From: Granulicella arctica
GTDB taxonomy: Bacteria > Acidobacteriota > Terriglobia > Terriglobales > Acidobacteriaceae
DNA: 64,000 bases
Direction of reading: 5' to 3'
Assembly (NCBI RefSeq): GCF_013410065.1
Contig: NZ_JACCCW010000001.1
Coordinates: forward strand, 1,421,187 to 1,485,186
The notes below the pieces were generated by a model. That model saw only the letters and a program-made list of their open reading frames with translations, did not search any database and was not told where the DNA came from. Of this stretch, positions 17,436 through 25,494 are shown piece after piece; positions within the stretch are counted from its first letter, which is position 1; each line of letters opens with the position of its first letter. Position numbers and translations under genes: made by a program.

Positions 17436-19445
17436 CTACTTGCTCCCTGCTCCTACAGCAGAACTTAGCAGCACGATCGATTCCTGATCCTTAGCAGACA
17501 TCTTTGAATAAAACGATCGAACCTCTGGATAGTCGGATACGGGATAGAAGATTCGCCCAAGTACATAGTTTCTGCGAATCGTCACGCTTGTCGCATTCGA
17601 CTCCGTGGAGAGATCGTAAGAAGCCCCATTTTGTAGCTTTTCTGCCTCGCGAGTTGGCAGCGAGGCGACGGTAATGGAAGGTGGAAGGTTAATGCGAATT
17701 GCATCAAGAACTACCTCGCTGACATCGAAGTAGATCGGCTGTTCTCTCGTCTCCGGCTTGAAAATCTGCTCACTCTGAGCTTGAAATATGTCAGCCTTAA
17801 GCGAAATTCGCGCTTCTTCGCTTGTGCCAATCATTCCCTTCACGTCCGCCATAATCGTTAGCGGTTCCTCATACTCATTCGCTTTCGCAATCGAAGTTAC
17901 TTCCGCATTCATCCCTTCCGGAAGCTGCTTCTTCAAGAGTTCTTTTACGCTGTCGCGGACTGCTTGCTCTCCCTTGACTGCTTCGTCCTGGCGCCAGTGG
18001 ATGGCTGCAGTGCCTATAAAAGTCAGTTTCACTGTGCCGGTCACCTGCCCATGCTCATCCATGTTGAGGTTAGCGACCCGCTGTATTTGATGAGCTGCAA
18101 ATGGCTCAGATGGTGTGGACGCGATCTCCGTTTTAGCTTCGGTCTGTCTCAAGCCTGACGCTAAGGAGTGCCTCCAGCCAAGATGCCCGAATGGGCAAAA
18201 GCGCGTTCCTGGATCCAGAAAGATCTCCTTGCCGTCGAGGTTCACGATCGTTATGTCGTCGTCGAGCTGTGCCAGCGTCAGATGTGTCGGAGTAAAGATA
18301 TACTCGTCGCGGTTCGACACGCGCATCGCATAGGCCTTAATACCGGCGGCGCGAGCCATCGCAATAAAGAGGGAGTTTATCTGATCGTTATTTCCTCGCC
18401 GTGCCGCTAATACGTCGTCGGTAGATTTTGGCTGCACATCTCCCGCTACCTGGGGCTCCGGAGCGCCCTGATCTCGCGCGACGCTGGTGTTATCAAGCTC
18501 CATGGCTGCCGCATACAACTTCTTGAGCTTCTGTTCCGGTGTATCGCCCGGAGCTAGCAACTTTGAAACAGCCGCTTTTACTCCCGGTCCCGGCCCAATA
18601 AAATGATTTTGAGCCTCCGACCAATGTGCCCCGAACTCCTTCCAGAACGCCTCCTTGGAAGATTCAGCACTGTAATAAAAACGTACCTTGTAGGCAAAGC
18701 TTGATGGAGGAGGCATATTCTCCTCTATCGGGATCGCGGGAATATCCGCTGCATCCAGCACGAACGCCGTTCGAAGCTGGCCGTCCCAGCGATCAGTTCT
18801 CTTAACGTCCACTCCACTCGGTAGCAGCGGCGACCAGGAAATCTGATCCACCGTCCGCCCAAGCTCACCTTTCACCTTGCTGGTTATTTTTCGATTTGCT
18901 ACGGCCCATACATAATGGGTTTTCCGTGTGTATAGATCGCGTTGAACATCCCATATCGGCGATTCAAGATGGTTGTGGAGCTCAAAGGTGTAACGGTATT
19001 CCAAAATGCTGCCTACAGTTGGCTGCGGCAGCTTGTAGATTTTCCTTATTCTCTTCCAATCCTTTGCTTGGGCGACTATTTCGTCTGTTGCGGGCTGGGT
19101 CATGGGGATAACTGTGCCATCGGCATGAATCGTTCTTGCGCTGAAGCTCCGTACGCTTGTGCCCATTCCATCCGTCCGCTCCGTAGAGTAAAGCTTGATC
19201 TCAGCGAGCTTCAGACCTTTATCCTTCAGGATCTTGATTCGGTTGTAATAACTGAAGGTCGCCTCGTTATCATCTGTGACCTCTTCGTGATACAGGTAAA
19301 CCGCATCCCCTTCTGGAGCGCCCTTCTGCTCGGTCATCGAGAGTTCTTCGGGCGTTGGCTGTGTCCATTTCTGCGCGTGCACCCCACTCAGCGCGATCAA
19401 CAGATAAAGAGACACAGGCAGGCAGAAGCGAAACAAGCGTTTCAT
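17436..19445 (-). CDS. DUF3857/transglutaminase-like exported protein
   Basis: 669 residues from MKRLFRFCLPVSL, which begins a signal peptide ending GVHAQ. The first ~280 residues (VYLYHEEVTDDNEATFSYYNRIKIL, GSILEYRYTFE) match DUF3857. The centre has a transglutaminase-like region (RRGNNDQINSLFIAMARAAGIKAYAMRVSNRDEY), but the nucleophilic Cys expected before SLF-type helices is replaced by Asn-Asp-Gln, so catalysis is doubtful. It then carries a C-terminal DUF3858-like domain. Probably periplasmic. Function unknown. Confidence 0.8.
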   Translation of the reverse strand: MKRLFRFCLPVSLYLLIALSGVHAQKWTQPTPEELSMTEQKGAPEGDAVYLYHEEVTDDNEATFSYYNRIKILKDKGLKLAEIKLYSTERTDGMGTSVRSFSARTIHADGTVIPMTQPATDEIVAQAKDWKRIRKIYKLPQPTVGSILEYRYTFELHNHLESPIWDVQRDLYTRKTHYVWAVANRKITSKVKGELGRTVDQISWSPLLPSGVDVKRTDRWDGQLRTAFVLDAADIPAIPIEENMPPPSSFAYKVRFYYSAESSKEAFWKEFGAHWSEAQNHFIGPGPGVKAAVSKLLAPGDTPEQKLKKLYAAAMELDNTSVARDQGAPEPQVAGDVQPKSTDDVLAARRGNNDQINSLFIAMARAAGIKAYAMRVSNRDEYIFTPTHLTLAQLDDDITIVNLDGKEIFLDPGTRFCPFGHLGWRHSLASGLRQTEAKTEIASTPSEPFAAHQIQRVANLNMDEHGQVTGTVKLTFIGTAAIHWRQDEAVKGEQAVRDSVKELLKKQLPEGMNAEVTSIAKANEYEEPLTIMADVKGMIGTSEEARISLKADIFQAQSEQIFKPETREQPIYFDVSEVVLDAIRINLPPSITVASLPTREAEKLQNGASYDLSTESNATSVTIRRNYVLGRIFYPVSDYPEVRSFYSKMSAKDQESIVLLSSAVGAGSK

Positions 19446-19783
19446 GGATGTATACCTTTGTTTTGGCAGATGAAATAAAAGAGATCTTCTGCACTTTACA
19501 CGATGGTCCGCAGCAGGCAGTAGATATTTTGGTGGCCACTCAAATCTTCCTATGGGCATTCGTTGAGGCACAGCCTGGCAACCGCCTCCGCTCAATGGGA
19601 GTAGAGGTGAAGATGCTCAAGCGCTGCCAATAGCCAGATTGGTACGAACATTTCTACACAAGCCGCAGCCTCCGACAAAAATAAAGGGAGCAGCACCAAA
19701 ATGGGCTACAGGTAATCAGCACCCGACTACTTGTAAAAACTGTGATGGAGTCGCAAGAAACCAAATATCGTATCGAAGGATAA
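19446..19783. other. Intergenic gap with no recognised element
   Basis: This gap between the DUF3857 gene start and the 3' end of tRNA-Val holds the promoter region of the former. I see no gene, repeat or clear terminator. Base composition is lower in G+C than its surroundings. Confidence 0.4.
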
Positions 19784-19860
19784 TGGTAGGCACGAGCGGA
19801 TTCGAACCGCTGACCTCTACCGTGTCAAGGTAGCGCTCTAACCAACTGAGCTACGCGCCT
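19784..19860 (-). tRNA. tRNA-Val (anticodon GAC)
   Basis: 77 bases including an encoded CCA. Acceptor AGGCGCG pairs with CGTGCCT (one G-T). The D arm is GCTC/GAGC and the anticodon stem CTACC/GGTAG with loop TTGACAC, giving anticodon GAC. The T arm is AGCGG/CCGCT with loop TTCGAAT, followed by discriminator A. All arms pair, so it should be functional. Confidence 0.96.
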
Positions 19861-20017
19861 GCATGCGTCATTCCAGTCTAGAGCAATCCGTCGCTCCCGG
19901 CAACCTTCGTATGGAACCGTTGCTGCTCAATGCGCAGTGCACATCGCTTCAACTAAGGCTAAATCCGGCCCAATACTCTGCGCCAAGCCGCCCACCTCAT
20001 GCATCACATGCGCTACG

Positions 20018-20629
20018 ATGGCCATACGTCGCATGCCTTTTCTCAGTCAATTCCGCGCTGCACCCAATCTCCTGACGCTGCTGCGGCTCTTCATCATCCC
20101 ATTTCTCGTCATCCAGATTCTGGACGGCAACTACCGCACCGCCTTCGCGCTCTTTATCCTGGCCGGTATCAGCGATGGCATGGACGGCCTCCTCGCGCGC
20201 TGGCTCAGCCAGCACACCACCCTCGGCCAGTATCTCGACCCCATCGCCGACAAGCTCCTGCTCAGCACGCTCTTCATCGTCCTGACCCATGTCGGCCTCA
20301 TCCCCCGCTACGTTACCGTACTGGTCTTCAGCCGCGACCTCGGCATCCTGCTCATCGCCACACTGCTCTTCGCCACCGGAACCCTGCGTAACTTCCGCCC
20401 CAGCTTCTTCGGCAAGCTCAACACGCTCGTCCAGATCGTCACGCTGCTAGTCGTGCTCTTCCAGAAGATCGTCCCCTACGCGGCTGTGGGCACCTTGCGA
20501 GACGTGCTCGTCCAGTCGATCGCCTATCTGGCACCGCTCTCCGCCGCTCAATATGCATGGATCATCCTGCGCCGCCTCAGCGCCCACGAAAGCAGTACTG
20601 CTCCGCTCGTCTCTTCAGGGCAGCGCTGA
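20018..20629 (+). CDS. pgsA: CDP-alcohol phosphatidyltransferase
   Basis: About 203 residues. The family signature is complete: SDGMDGLLARWLSQHTTLGQ followed by YLDPIADK, matching D-G-x2-A-R-x8-G-x3-D-x3-D. Several hydrophobic segments give a multi-pass inner-membrane protein. The first membrane segment follows AAPNLLTLLRL, typical of PgsA, which makes phosphatidylglycerophosphate from CDP-diacylglycerol and glycerol-3-phosphate. A cardiolipin synthase of the same fold cannot be excluded. Start taken at MAIRRMP; a second Met five codons on is equally possible. Confidence 0.82.
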   Translation: MAIRRMPFLSQFRAAPNLLTLLRLFIIPFLVIQILDGNYRTAFALFILAGISDGMDGLLARWLSQHTTLGQYLDPIADKLLLSTLFIVLTHVGLIPRYVTVLVFSRDLGILLIATLLFATGTLRNFRPSFFGKLNTLVQIVTLLVVLFQKIVPYAAVGTLRDVLVQSIAYLAPLSAAQYAWIILRRLSAHESSTAPLVSSGQR

Positions 20630-20643
20630 CCGCATCGTCAACC

Positions 20644-20838
20644 CTAGTGCCGTCCGCGATGCGCCTTCACAGGTTTTGCCTCATCGTCAGTGCTTACCGC
20701 AAGCTCCTCTTCCTCTATCGCCATATCGACATACTCCGCCGCGTCGAAGACCTCGCGGCAGCTCTGGCATTCGACGAACTCCACATCGTCCTCGCGGGCG
20801 ACGACTCGAACCTGGGGATGTTTGCAAGTATTGGTCAT
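20644..20838 (-). CDS. Small Cys-containing acidic protein
   Basis: 64 residues: MTNTCKHPQVRVVARED, then VECQSCREVFDAAEYVDM and an acidic tail. C5, H7 and the CQSC pair suggest a small zinc ribbon. It is convergent with pgsA, 14 bases from its stop. No ribosome site is obvious. The family is unknown to me. Confidence 0.55.
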   Translation of the reverse strand: MTNTCKHPQVRVVAREDDVEFVECQSCREVFDAAEYVDMAIEEEELAVSTDDEAKPVKAHRGRH

Positions 20839-20981
20839 GGGAAGGGTTGGATTTCTAAGGATTCTGCCCGTCCCCGCCAGCCTTGTCAATGTGGATTTAC
20901 CAGTATCTCCTTCTTCGTTCCGCCCGAACGCCAATCTGCACCAAAAACAGTGCATCTAAGTGGCAGTCATCACAGAAACGG

Positions 20982-21010
20982 TTGCATGCGTATACGTCTC
21001 GCCGTACACT
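20982..21010 (+). promoter_or_regulatory. Sigma70-type promoter of the ISC operon
   Basis: TTGCAT (-35) and TACACT (-10) are separated by 17 bases, about 50 bases upstream of the Rrf2 regulator start, and are followed directly by a palindromic operator-like site. Confidence 0.6.
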
Positions 21011-21017
21011 AATTTAG

Positions 21018-21034
21018 GACCGATTTAGTCGGTC
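21018..21034. promoter_or_regulatory. Rrf2/IscR operator-like palindrome
   Basis: GACCGATTTAGTCGGTC has perfect 6-base arms and an AT-rich 5-base spacer. It lies just downstream of the -10 element and 25 bases before the regulator gene, which fits autorepression. The layout resembles IscR type 1 sites (GACT...AGTC-like halves with an AT-rich centre). Confidence 0.55.
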
Positions 21035-21058
21035 ATAGCTGTGCCGATCGGGTGACTT

Positions 21059-21538
21059 ATGCTGCGTCTGACCAAAAAAGCGGATTACGGTCTCATGGCG
21101 TTGAAGTATCTCGCCGAGGAAGTCGCTGCCAATCCGGCCAACGCAGCCAGCAGCGCCAAGGAGATCGCGGAGGCGTACCACATCCCCCCGCAGCTTCTGG
21201 CCAAAATCCTCCAAACGCTGGCGAAGGCCGGTTTGCTCGTCTCGCATGCAGGCAGCACCGGAGGCTATGGTCTGGCCCGCGCAGCAGACGAGATCACCGC
21301 CTTCGAGGTCATCCGGGCGATCGACGGGCCGCTTTTCATCACCAGTTGCATTACGATTCACGGAACTTGCGACCTTGCCGGCCATTGCACCATCAAAGAA
21401 CCATTGCGCAAGGTGAACGACAGCATCAAGGATCTGCTGAACGGCATCCGCATCAGCGATCTGATCGATATGGCGGAGACGGATCGGTCGAACACAGGAG
21501 CCGCTGTCGCAGGTGGCCTGGTCAGCATCGCGATCTAG
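21059..21538 (+). CDS. Rrf2-family iron-sulfur regulator (IscR-like)
   Basis: 159 residues. The N-terminal winged helix is [21 protein letters not shown], then a recognition region [22 protein letters not shown] and the wing GGYGLAR. Three Cys at residues 97, 104 and 110 (C-x6-C-x5-C) match the cluster-binding Cys of IscR. It is the first gene of the ISC operon and probably represses it when carrying a [2Fe-2S] cluster, through the palindrome just upstream. Confidence 0.9.
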   Translation: MLRLTKKADYGLMALKYLAEEVAANPANAASSAKEIAEAYHIPPQLLAKILQTLAKAGLLVSHAGSTGGYGLARAADEITAFEVIRAIDGPLFITSCITIHGTCDLAGHCTIKEPLRKVNDSIKDLLNGIRISDLIDMAETDRSNTGAAVAGGLVSIAI

Positions 21539-21597
21539 AACATAAAAACATAAGCCGGACCGAACCATCGTTACGGAACCATCCTCAGGAGCAAGAC

Positions 21598-22893
21598 ATG
21601 AGCAGCGAGATCAGCAGCAACGGCATAGCCAACAACGGCGTCATCATCACCGAGACCAGCAAGCCGCTCCCAGCCGGCGTCACCCTGCCGCTCTATATGG
21701 ATAACCATGCCACCACGCCGATGGATCCCCGCGTGCTCGAGGCGATGCTCCCGTACTTCAGCGGCAAGTTCGGCAACGCAGCCAGCCGCAACCACGCCTT
21801 CGGCTGGGAGGCAGAGAAGGCCGTCGAGACTGCCCGCGAGCAGATCGCCAAGCTCATCGGCTGTACCCCCAAGGAGATCATCTTCACCTCCGGTGCCACC
21901 GAGTCCAACAACCTCGCCCTCAAGGGCATCGCCGAGATGTACCGCGAGCGCGGCAACCACATCATCACCCAGGCGACCGAGCACAAAGCCATCCTCGACA
22001 CCTGCAAGAAGCTCGAAAAGCAGGGCTACCGCGTCACCTACCTACCGGTCCAGGCCGACGGTCTCATCGACATCGAAGACCTCAAGCGCGCCATCGACGA
22101 CAAGACCATCCTCGTCTCCATCATGTACGCCAACAATGAGATCGGCGTCATCCAGCCCATCGCCGAGATCGGCAAGCTCTGCCACGAGAAGGGCATCCTC
22201 TTCCACACCGACGCCGTTCAGGCCGTCGGCAAGATCCCCGTTGACGTCCAGAAGGACAATATCGACGTCCTCTCCCTCTCCGCGCACAAGATCTATGGTC
22301 CCAAGGGTGTCGGCGCCCTCTACGTCCGTCGCCGCAACCCCCGCGTTCAAATCTCCGAGCAGATCAACGGCGGCGGCCACGAGCGCGGCATGCGCAGCGG
22401 TACCCTCAACGTCCCCGGCATCGTCGGCCTCGGCAAAGCCTGCGAGCTCTCCGGCGAAGAGATGGCCTCCGAGTCCGCCCGCCTCATCGAGTTGCGCGAC
22501 TACATGAAGGCCAAGTTCGAGAAAGCTCTCGACTACGTTCACGTCAACGGCAACATGGAGCACCACCTCCCCGGCAACCTCAACATGAGCTTCGTCTACG
22601 TCGAAGGTGAGTCGCTCCTGATGGGCATCAACGACATCGCCGTCAGCTCCGGTTCGGCCTGCACCTCGGCCACCCTCGAGCCGTCGTACGTATTGAAGGC
22701 CCTCGGCCTCGGCGACGACGTAGCCCACAGCTCCATCCGCTTCGGCCTCGGCCGCTTCAACACCAAAGCCGAAGTCGATTACGTCTCCGACAAGGTCATC
22801 GACGTCGTCCTCAAGCTCCGCGAGCTGTCGCCCCTCTACGAAATGGTCAAAGAGGGAATCGACCTCACCAAGATCGAGTGGGCTGCCCACTAA
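21598..22893 (+). CDS. iscS: Cysteine desulfurase IscS
   Basis: 431 residues from an ATG with CAGGAG seven bases upstream; the open frame continues upstream without a better start. PLP-binding Lys is K231 in [10 protein letters not shown]. The sulfur-carrying Cys is C355 in [17 protein letters not shown], on the long loop typical of group I desulfurases. It takes sulfur from cysteine and passes it to IscU. The first ~30 residues are a Ser/Asn-rich extension not seen in short IscS proteins. Confidence 0.96.
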   Translation: MSSEISSNGIANNGVIITETSKPLPAGVTLPLYMDNHATTPMDPRVLEAMLPYFSGKFGNAASRNHAFGWEAEKAVETAREQIAKLIGCTPKEIIFTSGATESNNLALKGIAEMYRERGNHIITQATEHKAILDTCKKLEKQGYRVTYLPVQADGLIDIEDLKRAIDDKTILVSIMYANNEIGVIQPIAEIGKLCHEKGILFHTDAVQAVGKIPVDVQKDNIDVLSLSAHKIYGPKGVGALYVRRRNPRVQISEQINGGGHERGMRSGTLNVPGIVGLGKACELSGEEMASESARLIELRDYMKAKFEKALDYVHVNGNMEHHLPGNLNMSFVYVEGESLLMGINDIAVSSGSACTSATLEPSYVLKALGLGDDVAHSSIRFGLGRFNTKAEVDYVSDKVIDVVLKLRELSPLYEMVKEGIDLTKIEWAAH

Positions 22894-22902
22894 GGGGATT
22901 GC

Positions 22903-23130
22903 ATGGAGCGCAAAGTCGTCACCGATAGAGTCCGTCTGCTTCGAGTCTTGGCCACGTTGGCAGTAATGGCCGCAGTCGGCGCAGTGGTCGACTACTCGCT
23001 TCACTTGTCTTTTCGCTCTTGGTTTGTAGGTTCCTTCGCGCCAATAGTGGTCGGTGGCAGTGGGGCATTGCTTCTGGTTTACCTGGCAATGAAGCTCAAG
23101 CAGAATATATTGAGGCCACCGAATTTTTAG
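22903..23130 (+). CDS. Small two-pass membrane protein
   Basis: 75 residues, starting nine bases after iscS with AAGGGG before the ATG. Two hydrophobic segments are near residues 15-34 and 42-63, with basic ends. No family recognised. Its codon use is less C-rich than iscS and iscU, so it may be an insertion in the operon. Confidence 0.55.
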   Translation: MERKVVTDRVRLLRVLATLAVMAAVGAVVDYSLHLSFRSWFVGSFAPIVVGGSGALLLVYLAMKLKQNILRPPNF

Positions 23131-23138
23131 CCGGATAC

Positions 23139-23173
23139 CCCACCCTTTCGCATTTTCATCGCGAAAGGGTGGG
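23139..23173. repeat. Intergenic palindromic repeat family 3, copy a
   Basis: Perfect 13-base arms (CCCACCCTTTCGC and complement) around a 9-base loop. A related copy is at 40532. The hairpin lies inside the ISC operon and could also end or stabilise the upstream transcript. Confidence 0.75.
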
Positions 23174-23242
23174 ATCTCCAATCTCCCGTACTGAACATTC
23201 ACCCGACGCACCGAACCGCATCGGAGTATCATCTAAACAGAC

Positions 23243-23260
23243 GGATAATAATAGTTATCC
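23243..23260. promoter_or_regulatory. Operator-like palindrome upstream of iscU
   Basis: GGATAATAATAGTTATCC has perfect 6-base arms around an AT-rich centre, 18 bases before the iscU start. It may be a second control point in the operon. No regulator can be named from sequence. Confidence 0.4.
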
Positions 23261-23277
23261 AAAATGAGGACATCCCC

Positions 23278-23697
23278 ATGGCATACAGCGACAAGGTAGT
23301 AGATCACTACGAGAATCCCCGCAACGTCGGCTCGATGGACAAGAGCTCGGATGAAGTCGGTACCGGCCTCGTCGGCGCGCCAGAGTGCGGCGACGTCATG
23401 CGCCTCCAGATCCGCGTCAACCCCGAGACCCAGGTCATCGAGGACGCCAAGTTCAAGACCTTCGGCTGCGGCTCGGCCATCGCCTCCAGCTCCCTCGCCA
23501 CCGAGTGGGTCAAGGGCAAGACTGTCGCCGAGGCCCTCACGATCTCGAACACCGACATCGTCAAGGAGCTCGCGCTTCCCCCAGTCAAGATCCACTGCTC
23601 GGTCCTCGCAGAAGACGCGATCCGCGCAGCCATCGGCGACTGGAAGAAGAAGAACAGCGTTGCCGAGACCGAAGGCGTCGCGGTAGCCGCTCACTAA
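23278..23697 (+). CDS. iscU: Iron-sulfur scaffold IscU
   Basis: 139 residues. The cluster ligands are C37 (with D39), C64 and C107 (next to H106). LPPVK at residues 100-104 is the HscA-binding motif, which fits the presence of hscA in the same operon. The N-terminus AYSDKVVDHYENPRNVGS is typical. It holds nascent [2Fe-2S] clusters built with sulfur from IscS. The last ~15 residues are a non-conserved Ala/Val tail. Confidence 0.96.
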   Translation: MAYSDKVVDHYENPRNVGSMDKSSDEVGTGLVGAPECGDVMRLQIRVNPETQVIEDAKFKTFGCGSAIASSSLATEWVKGKTVAEALTISNTDIVKELALPPVKIHCSVLAEDAIRAAIGDWKKKNSVAETEGVAVAAH

Positions 23698-23719
23698 AAG
23701 ACCTCGGTGCCGGACTGTG

Positions 23720-23787
23720 TTTTGAAAGGGCGCGGCTTTAGCCGCGCCATAAAACTCTGCCTGACGCGGGGCTTTAGCCCCTGAGGA
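23720..23787 (+). repeat. Intergenic repeat family 2, copy a
   Basis: Contains the palindrome GGCGCGGCTTTAGCCGCGCC and a second stem GGGGCTTTAGCCCC, then TGAGGAG. A second copy with the same two-stem order is at 37073. It occupies the gap between iscU and the A-type carrier gene. Confidence 0.8.
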
Positions 23788-23862
23788 GATGTTTCTTTGG
23801 CGACAAGTCCTGTCGCAGTGACATTCTCTTCAAACAAAGAATTCTTTACCGATCGAACCCCT

Positions 23863-24345
23863 ATGGCCACCTTCACCCAAATCGGAGCCCCCGCACCCGG
23901 AGCCTCAGCCCCCGAGCCGACCAACCCGCTCGCCGGCCAGATCGTCCTCGACGCCGACGGACAGAATCCTGAGCAAAAGGGCATCCAGGTCACCAAGCGC
24001 GCCCTCAAGCGCATCCGCATCGCCATGGCCAAGGAGAACATCACTCCCGACCAGGGCGGTCTGCGCGTCGGCATCCAGGGCGGCGGCTGCTCCGGCCTCA
24101 GCTACAACATCCGCTTCGACACCCAGCCCCGCGACCGTGACCGCGTCTACGCCTTCACCCAGACGCACCTCGATCCCGAAGCCACCGACGCACCGTCCAT
24201 CCGCATCTTCGTCGACCCCAAGAGCTTCATCTACCTCCACGGCATGGTCCTCGACTACGAAGAGACCCTGATGCGCCAGGCCTTCAACTTCATCAATCCG
24301 CACTCTACCAAGAGCTGCGGCTGCGGCTCGTCCTTCTCTACCTAG
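23863..24345 (+). CDS. A-type iron-sulfur carrier (IscA-like)
   Basis: 160 residues. The three cluster Cys are in GGGCSGLSY (mid-protein) and SCGCGSSF (C-terminus), as in IscA/ErpA/SufA. An N-terminal Pro/Ala-rich extension of about 45 residues precedes the conserved ITVTKRA-like strand. The ATG has no clear ribosome site. An in-frame TTG at 23797 has GAGGAG seven bases upstream, supplied by the neighbouring repeat, so translation may begin there. Role: delivery of clusters from IscU to target proteins. Confidence 0.88.
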   Translation: MATFTQIGAPAPGASAPEPTNPLAGQIVLDADGQNPEQKGIQVTKRALKRIRIAMAKENITPDQGGLRVGIQGGGCSGLSYNIRFDTQPRDRDRVYAFTQTHLDPEATDAPSIRIFVDPKSFIYLHGMVLDYEETLMRQAFNFINPHSTKSCGCGSSFST

Positions 24346-24407
24346 CAAATTGCCAGCGATTTGACAGGTTTTGCCACCTCGCCCCATAAACTTGTCGAGG
24401 TGACAGA

Positions 24408-24593
24408 TTGAAATATCGAGAGTTAATCAAATTAGTAGAGCAGGACGGCTGGTACTGGAAACGCACCAGTGGCAGCCATCATATTTATAAGCACCCCACT
24501 AAACAGGGAACAGTGGTCATTGCTTATCACGGTGCAAAGGATATACCGGAAGGAACGCTCAAGAGTATCCTGAAGCAAGCAGGTTTGGAGTAA
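24408..24593 (+). CDS. hicA: HicA-type mRNA interferase toxin
   Basis: 61 residues, usual HicA length. MKYRELIKLVEQDGWYW, then RTSGSHHIYKHP with the catalytic His, and a GTLKSILKQAGL tail. It starts at TTG with GAGG seven bases upstream. HicA cleaves mRNA when not bound by HicB, whose gene starts four bases after its stop. The pair sits inside the ISC operon, which is unusual. Confidence 0.9.
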   Translation: MKYRELIKLVEQDGWYWKRTSGSHHIYKHPTKQGTVVIAYHGAKDIPEGTLKSILKQAGLE

Positions 24594-24597
24594 GTAC

Positions 24598-24816
24598 ATG
24601 CGAGACTATCTGGTGATCTTCGAGAAGGGTAAAGACGGTGGCTGGGGAGCCTATGCTCCTGACCTTCCAGGCCTCGGCGTCGCCGCTGAAACACGGGAAG
24701 AGGTCGTCACTCTAATCCGCGATGGAGTTCGCATCTACATCGAGGAGCTCCGTCAAGACGGCCTGCCCATTCCTGAACCAGTTACAACCGCGGAACGCAT
24801 CTCCGTCGCCGCTTAG
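24598..24816 (+). CDS. hicB: HicB-type antitoxin
   Basis: 72 residues: a partial RNase H-like HicB fold with GGWGAYAPDLPGLGVAAETREEV, the core motif, then VRIYIEELRQDGLPIPEP. There is no C-terminal DNA-binding domain, so it is the short form and would neutralise HicA but may not autoregulate by itself. It follows hicA directly. Confidence 0.9.
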   Translation: MRDYLVIFEKGKDGGWGAYAPDLPGLGVAAETREEVVTLIRDGVRIYIEELRQDGLPIPEPVTTAERISVAA

Positions 24817-24859
24817 TTATGCGGTCGGCCGAGTGAACTCACCCACATACTCTCTCCCT

Positions 24860-25471
24860 ATGGATTTCTTCACCTTCTTCACCCTCCCGCGCAAGCTCAC
24901 GCTCGACGTCCCCGCGCTCGAGAAGCACTTCTACACCCTCAGCCGCAAGCTCCATCCCGACCGCTTCGCCGCAAAGCCCCTCGCTGGGCAGGAAGCCGCG
25001 CTAGCCCAGTCCTCCCTCCTCAACGACGCCTACCGCACCCTCAAAGACCCCATCCTCCGCACCCAATATCTCCTAACCCTCGAAGGCGTCGAGCTCGAGG
25101 AGCAGTCCAAAGCCGCCACCGAAGCCGCCCGCGCCACCGGCGTCGCGAAAAAACAGATCGTCCCCCCCGACCTCCTCGAAGAGGCCTTCGAGCTCAACAT
25201 GCAGCTCGAAGAGATGCGCATGGCCAAAAAGATGGGCGAAGACGACCCCCAGCTCCGCAAGGACCTCCTCGCCGCCAAGCAGCTCTTCGACTCAAAAATG
25301 GCCGCTACCCACGCCGACCTTGAGCAACTCTGGACCAAATGGGACGCAGCCATCGACACCAACGACAACGCGGCAAAAGACACGGCGAAGGGCGCTCTCG
25401 TAGCCCTGCTAAATCGCCGCAGCTACCTCCGCAACCTCGTCCGCGACGTCAACGAAGCACTCGAAGCATAG
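24860..25471 (+). CDS. hscB: Fe-S co-chaperone HscB
   Basis: 203 residues. The J-domain is short and starts MDFFTFFTLPRKL, with HPD at residues 32-34. The C-terminal domain (DLLEEAFELNMQLEEMR and the helical tail) matches HscB oligomerisation/IscU-binding. It recruits IscU to HscA and stimulates its ATPase. It belongs to the ISC operon, separated from it upstream by hicAB. Confidence 0.93.
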   Translation: MDFFTFFTLPRKLTLDVPALEKHFYTLSRKLHPDRFAAKPLAGQEAALAQSSLLNDAYRTLKDPILRTQYLLTLEGVELEEQSKAATEAARATGVAKKQIVPPDLLEEAFELNMQLEEMRMAKKMGEDDPQLRKDLLAAKQLFDSKMAATHADLEQLWTKWDAAIDTNDNAAKDTAKGALVALLNRRSYLRNLVRDVNEALEA

Positions 25472-25494
25472 AACATTCTTCACGAAAGGGAACC

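Larger units (their letters stand above)
15440..19860. mobile_element. Putative small genomic island between tRNA-Val copies
   Basis: A 4.4 kb segment is bounded on the left by the partial tRNA-Val copy and on the right by the intact tRNA-Val, in direct orientation, with the cargo on the 3' side of the intact tRNA. That is the geometry left by tRNA-targeted integration. The three cargo genes lack the strong C-rich third-position bias of neighbours on both sides. No integrase, transposase or intact direct repeat is present, so the element would be old and immobile. A simple tRNA duplication with decay is the main alternative. Confidence 0.45.
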
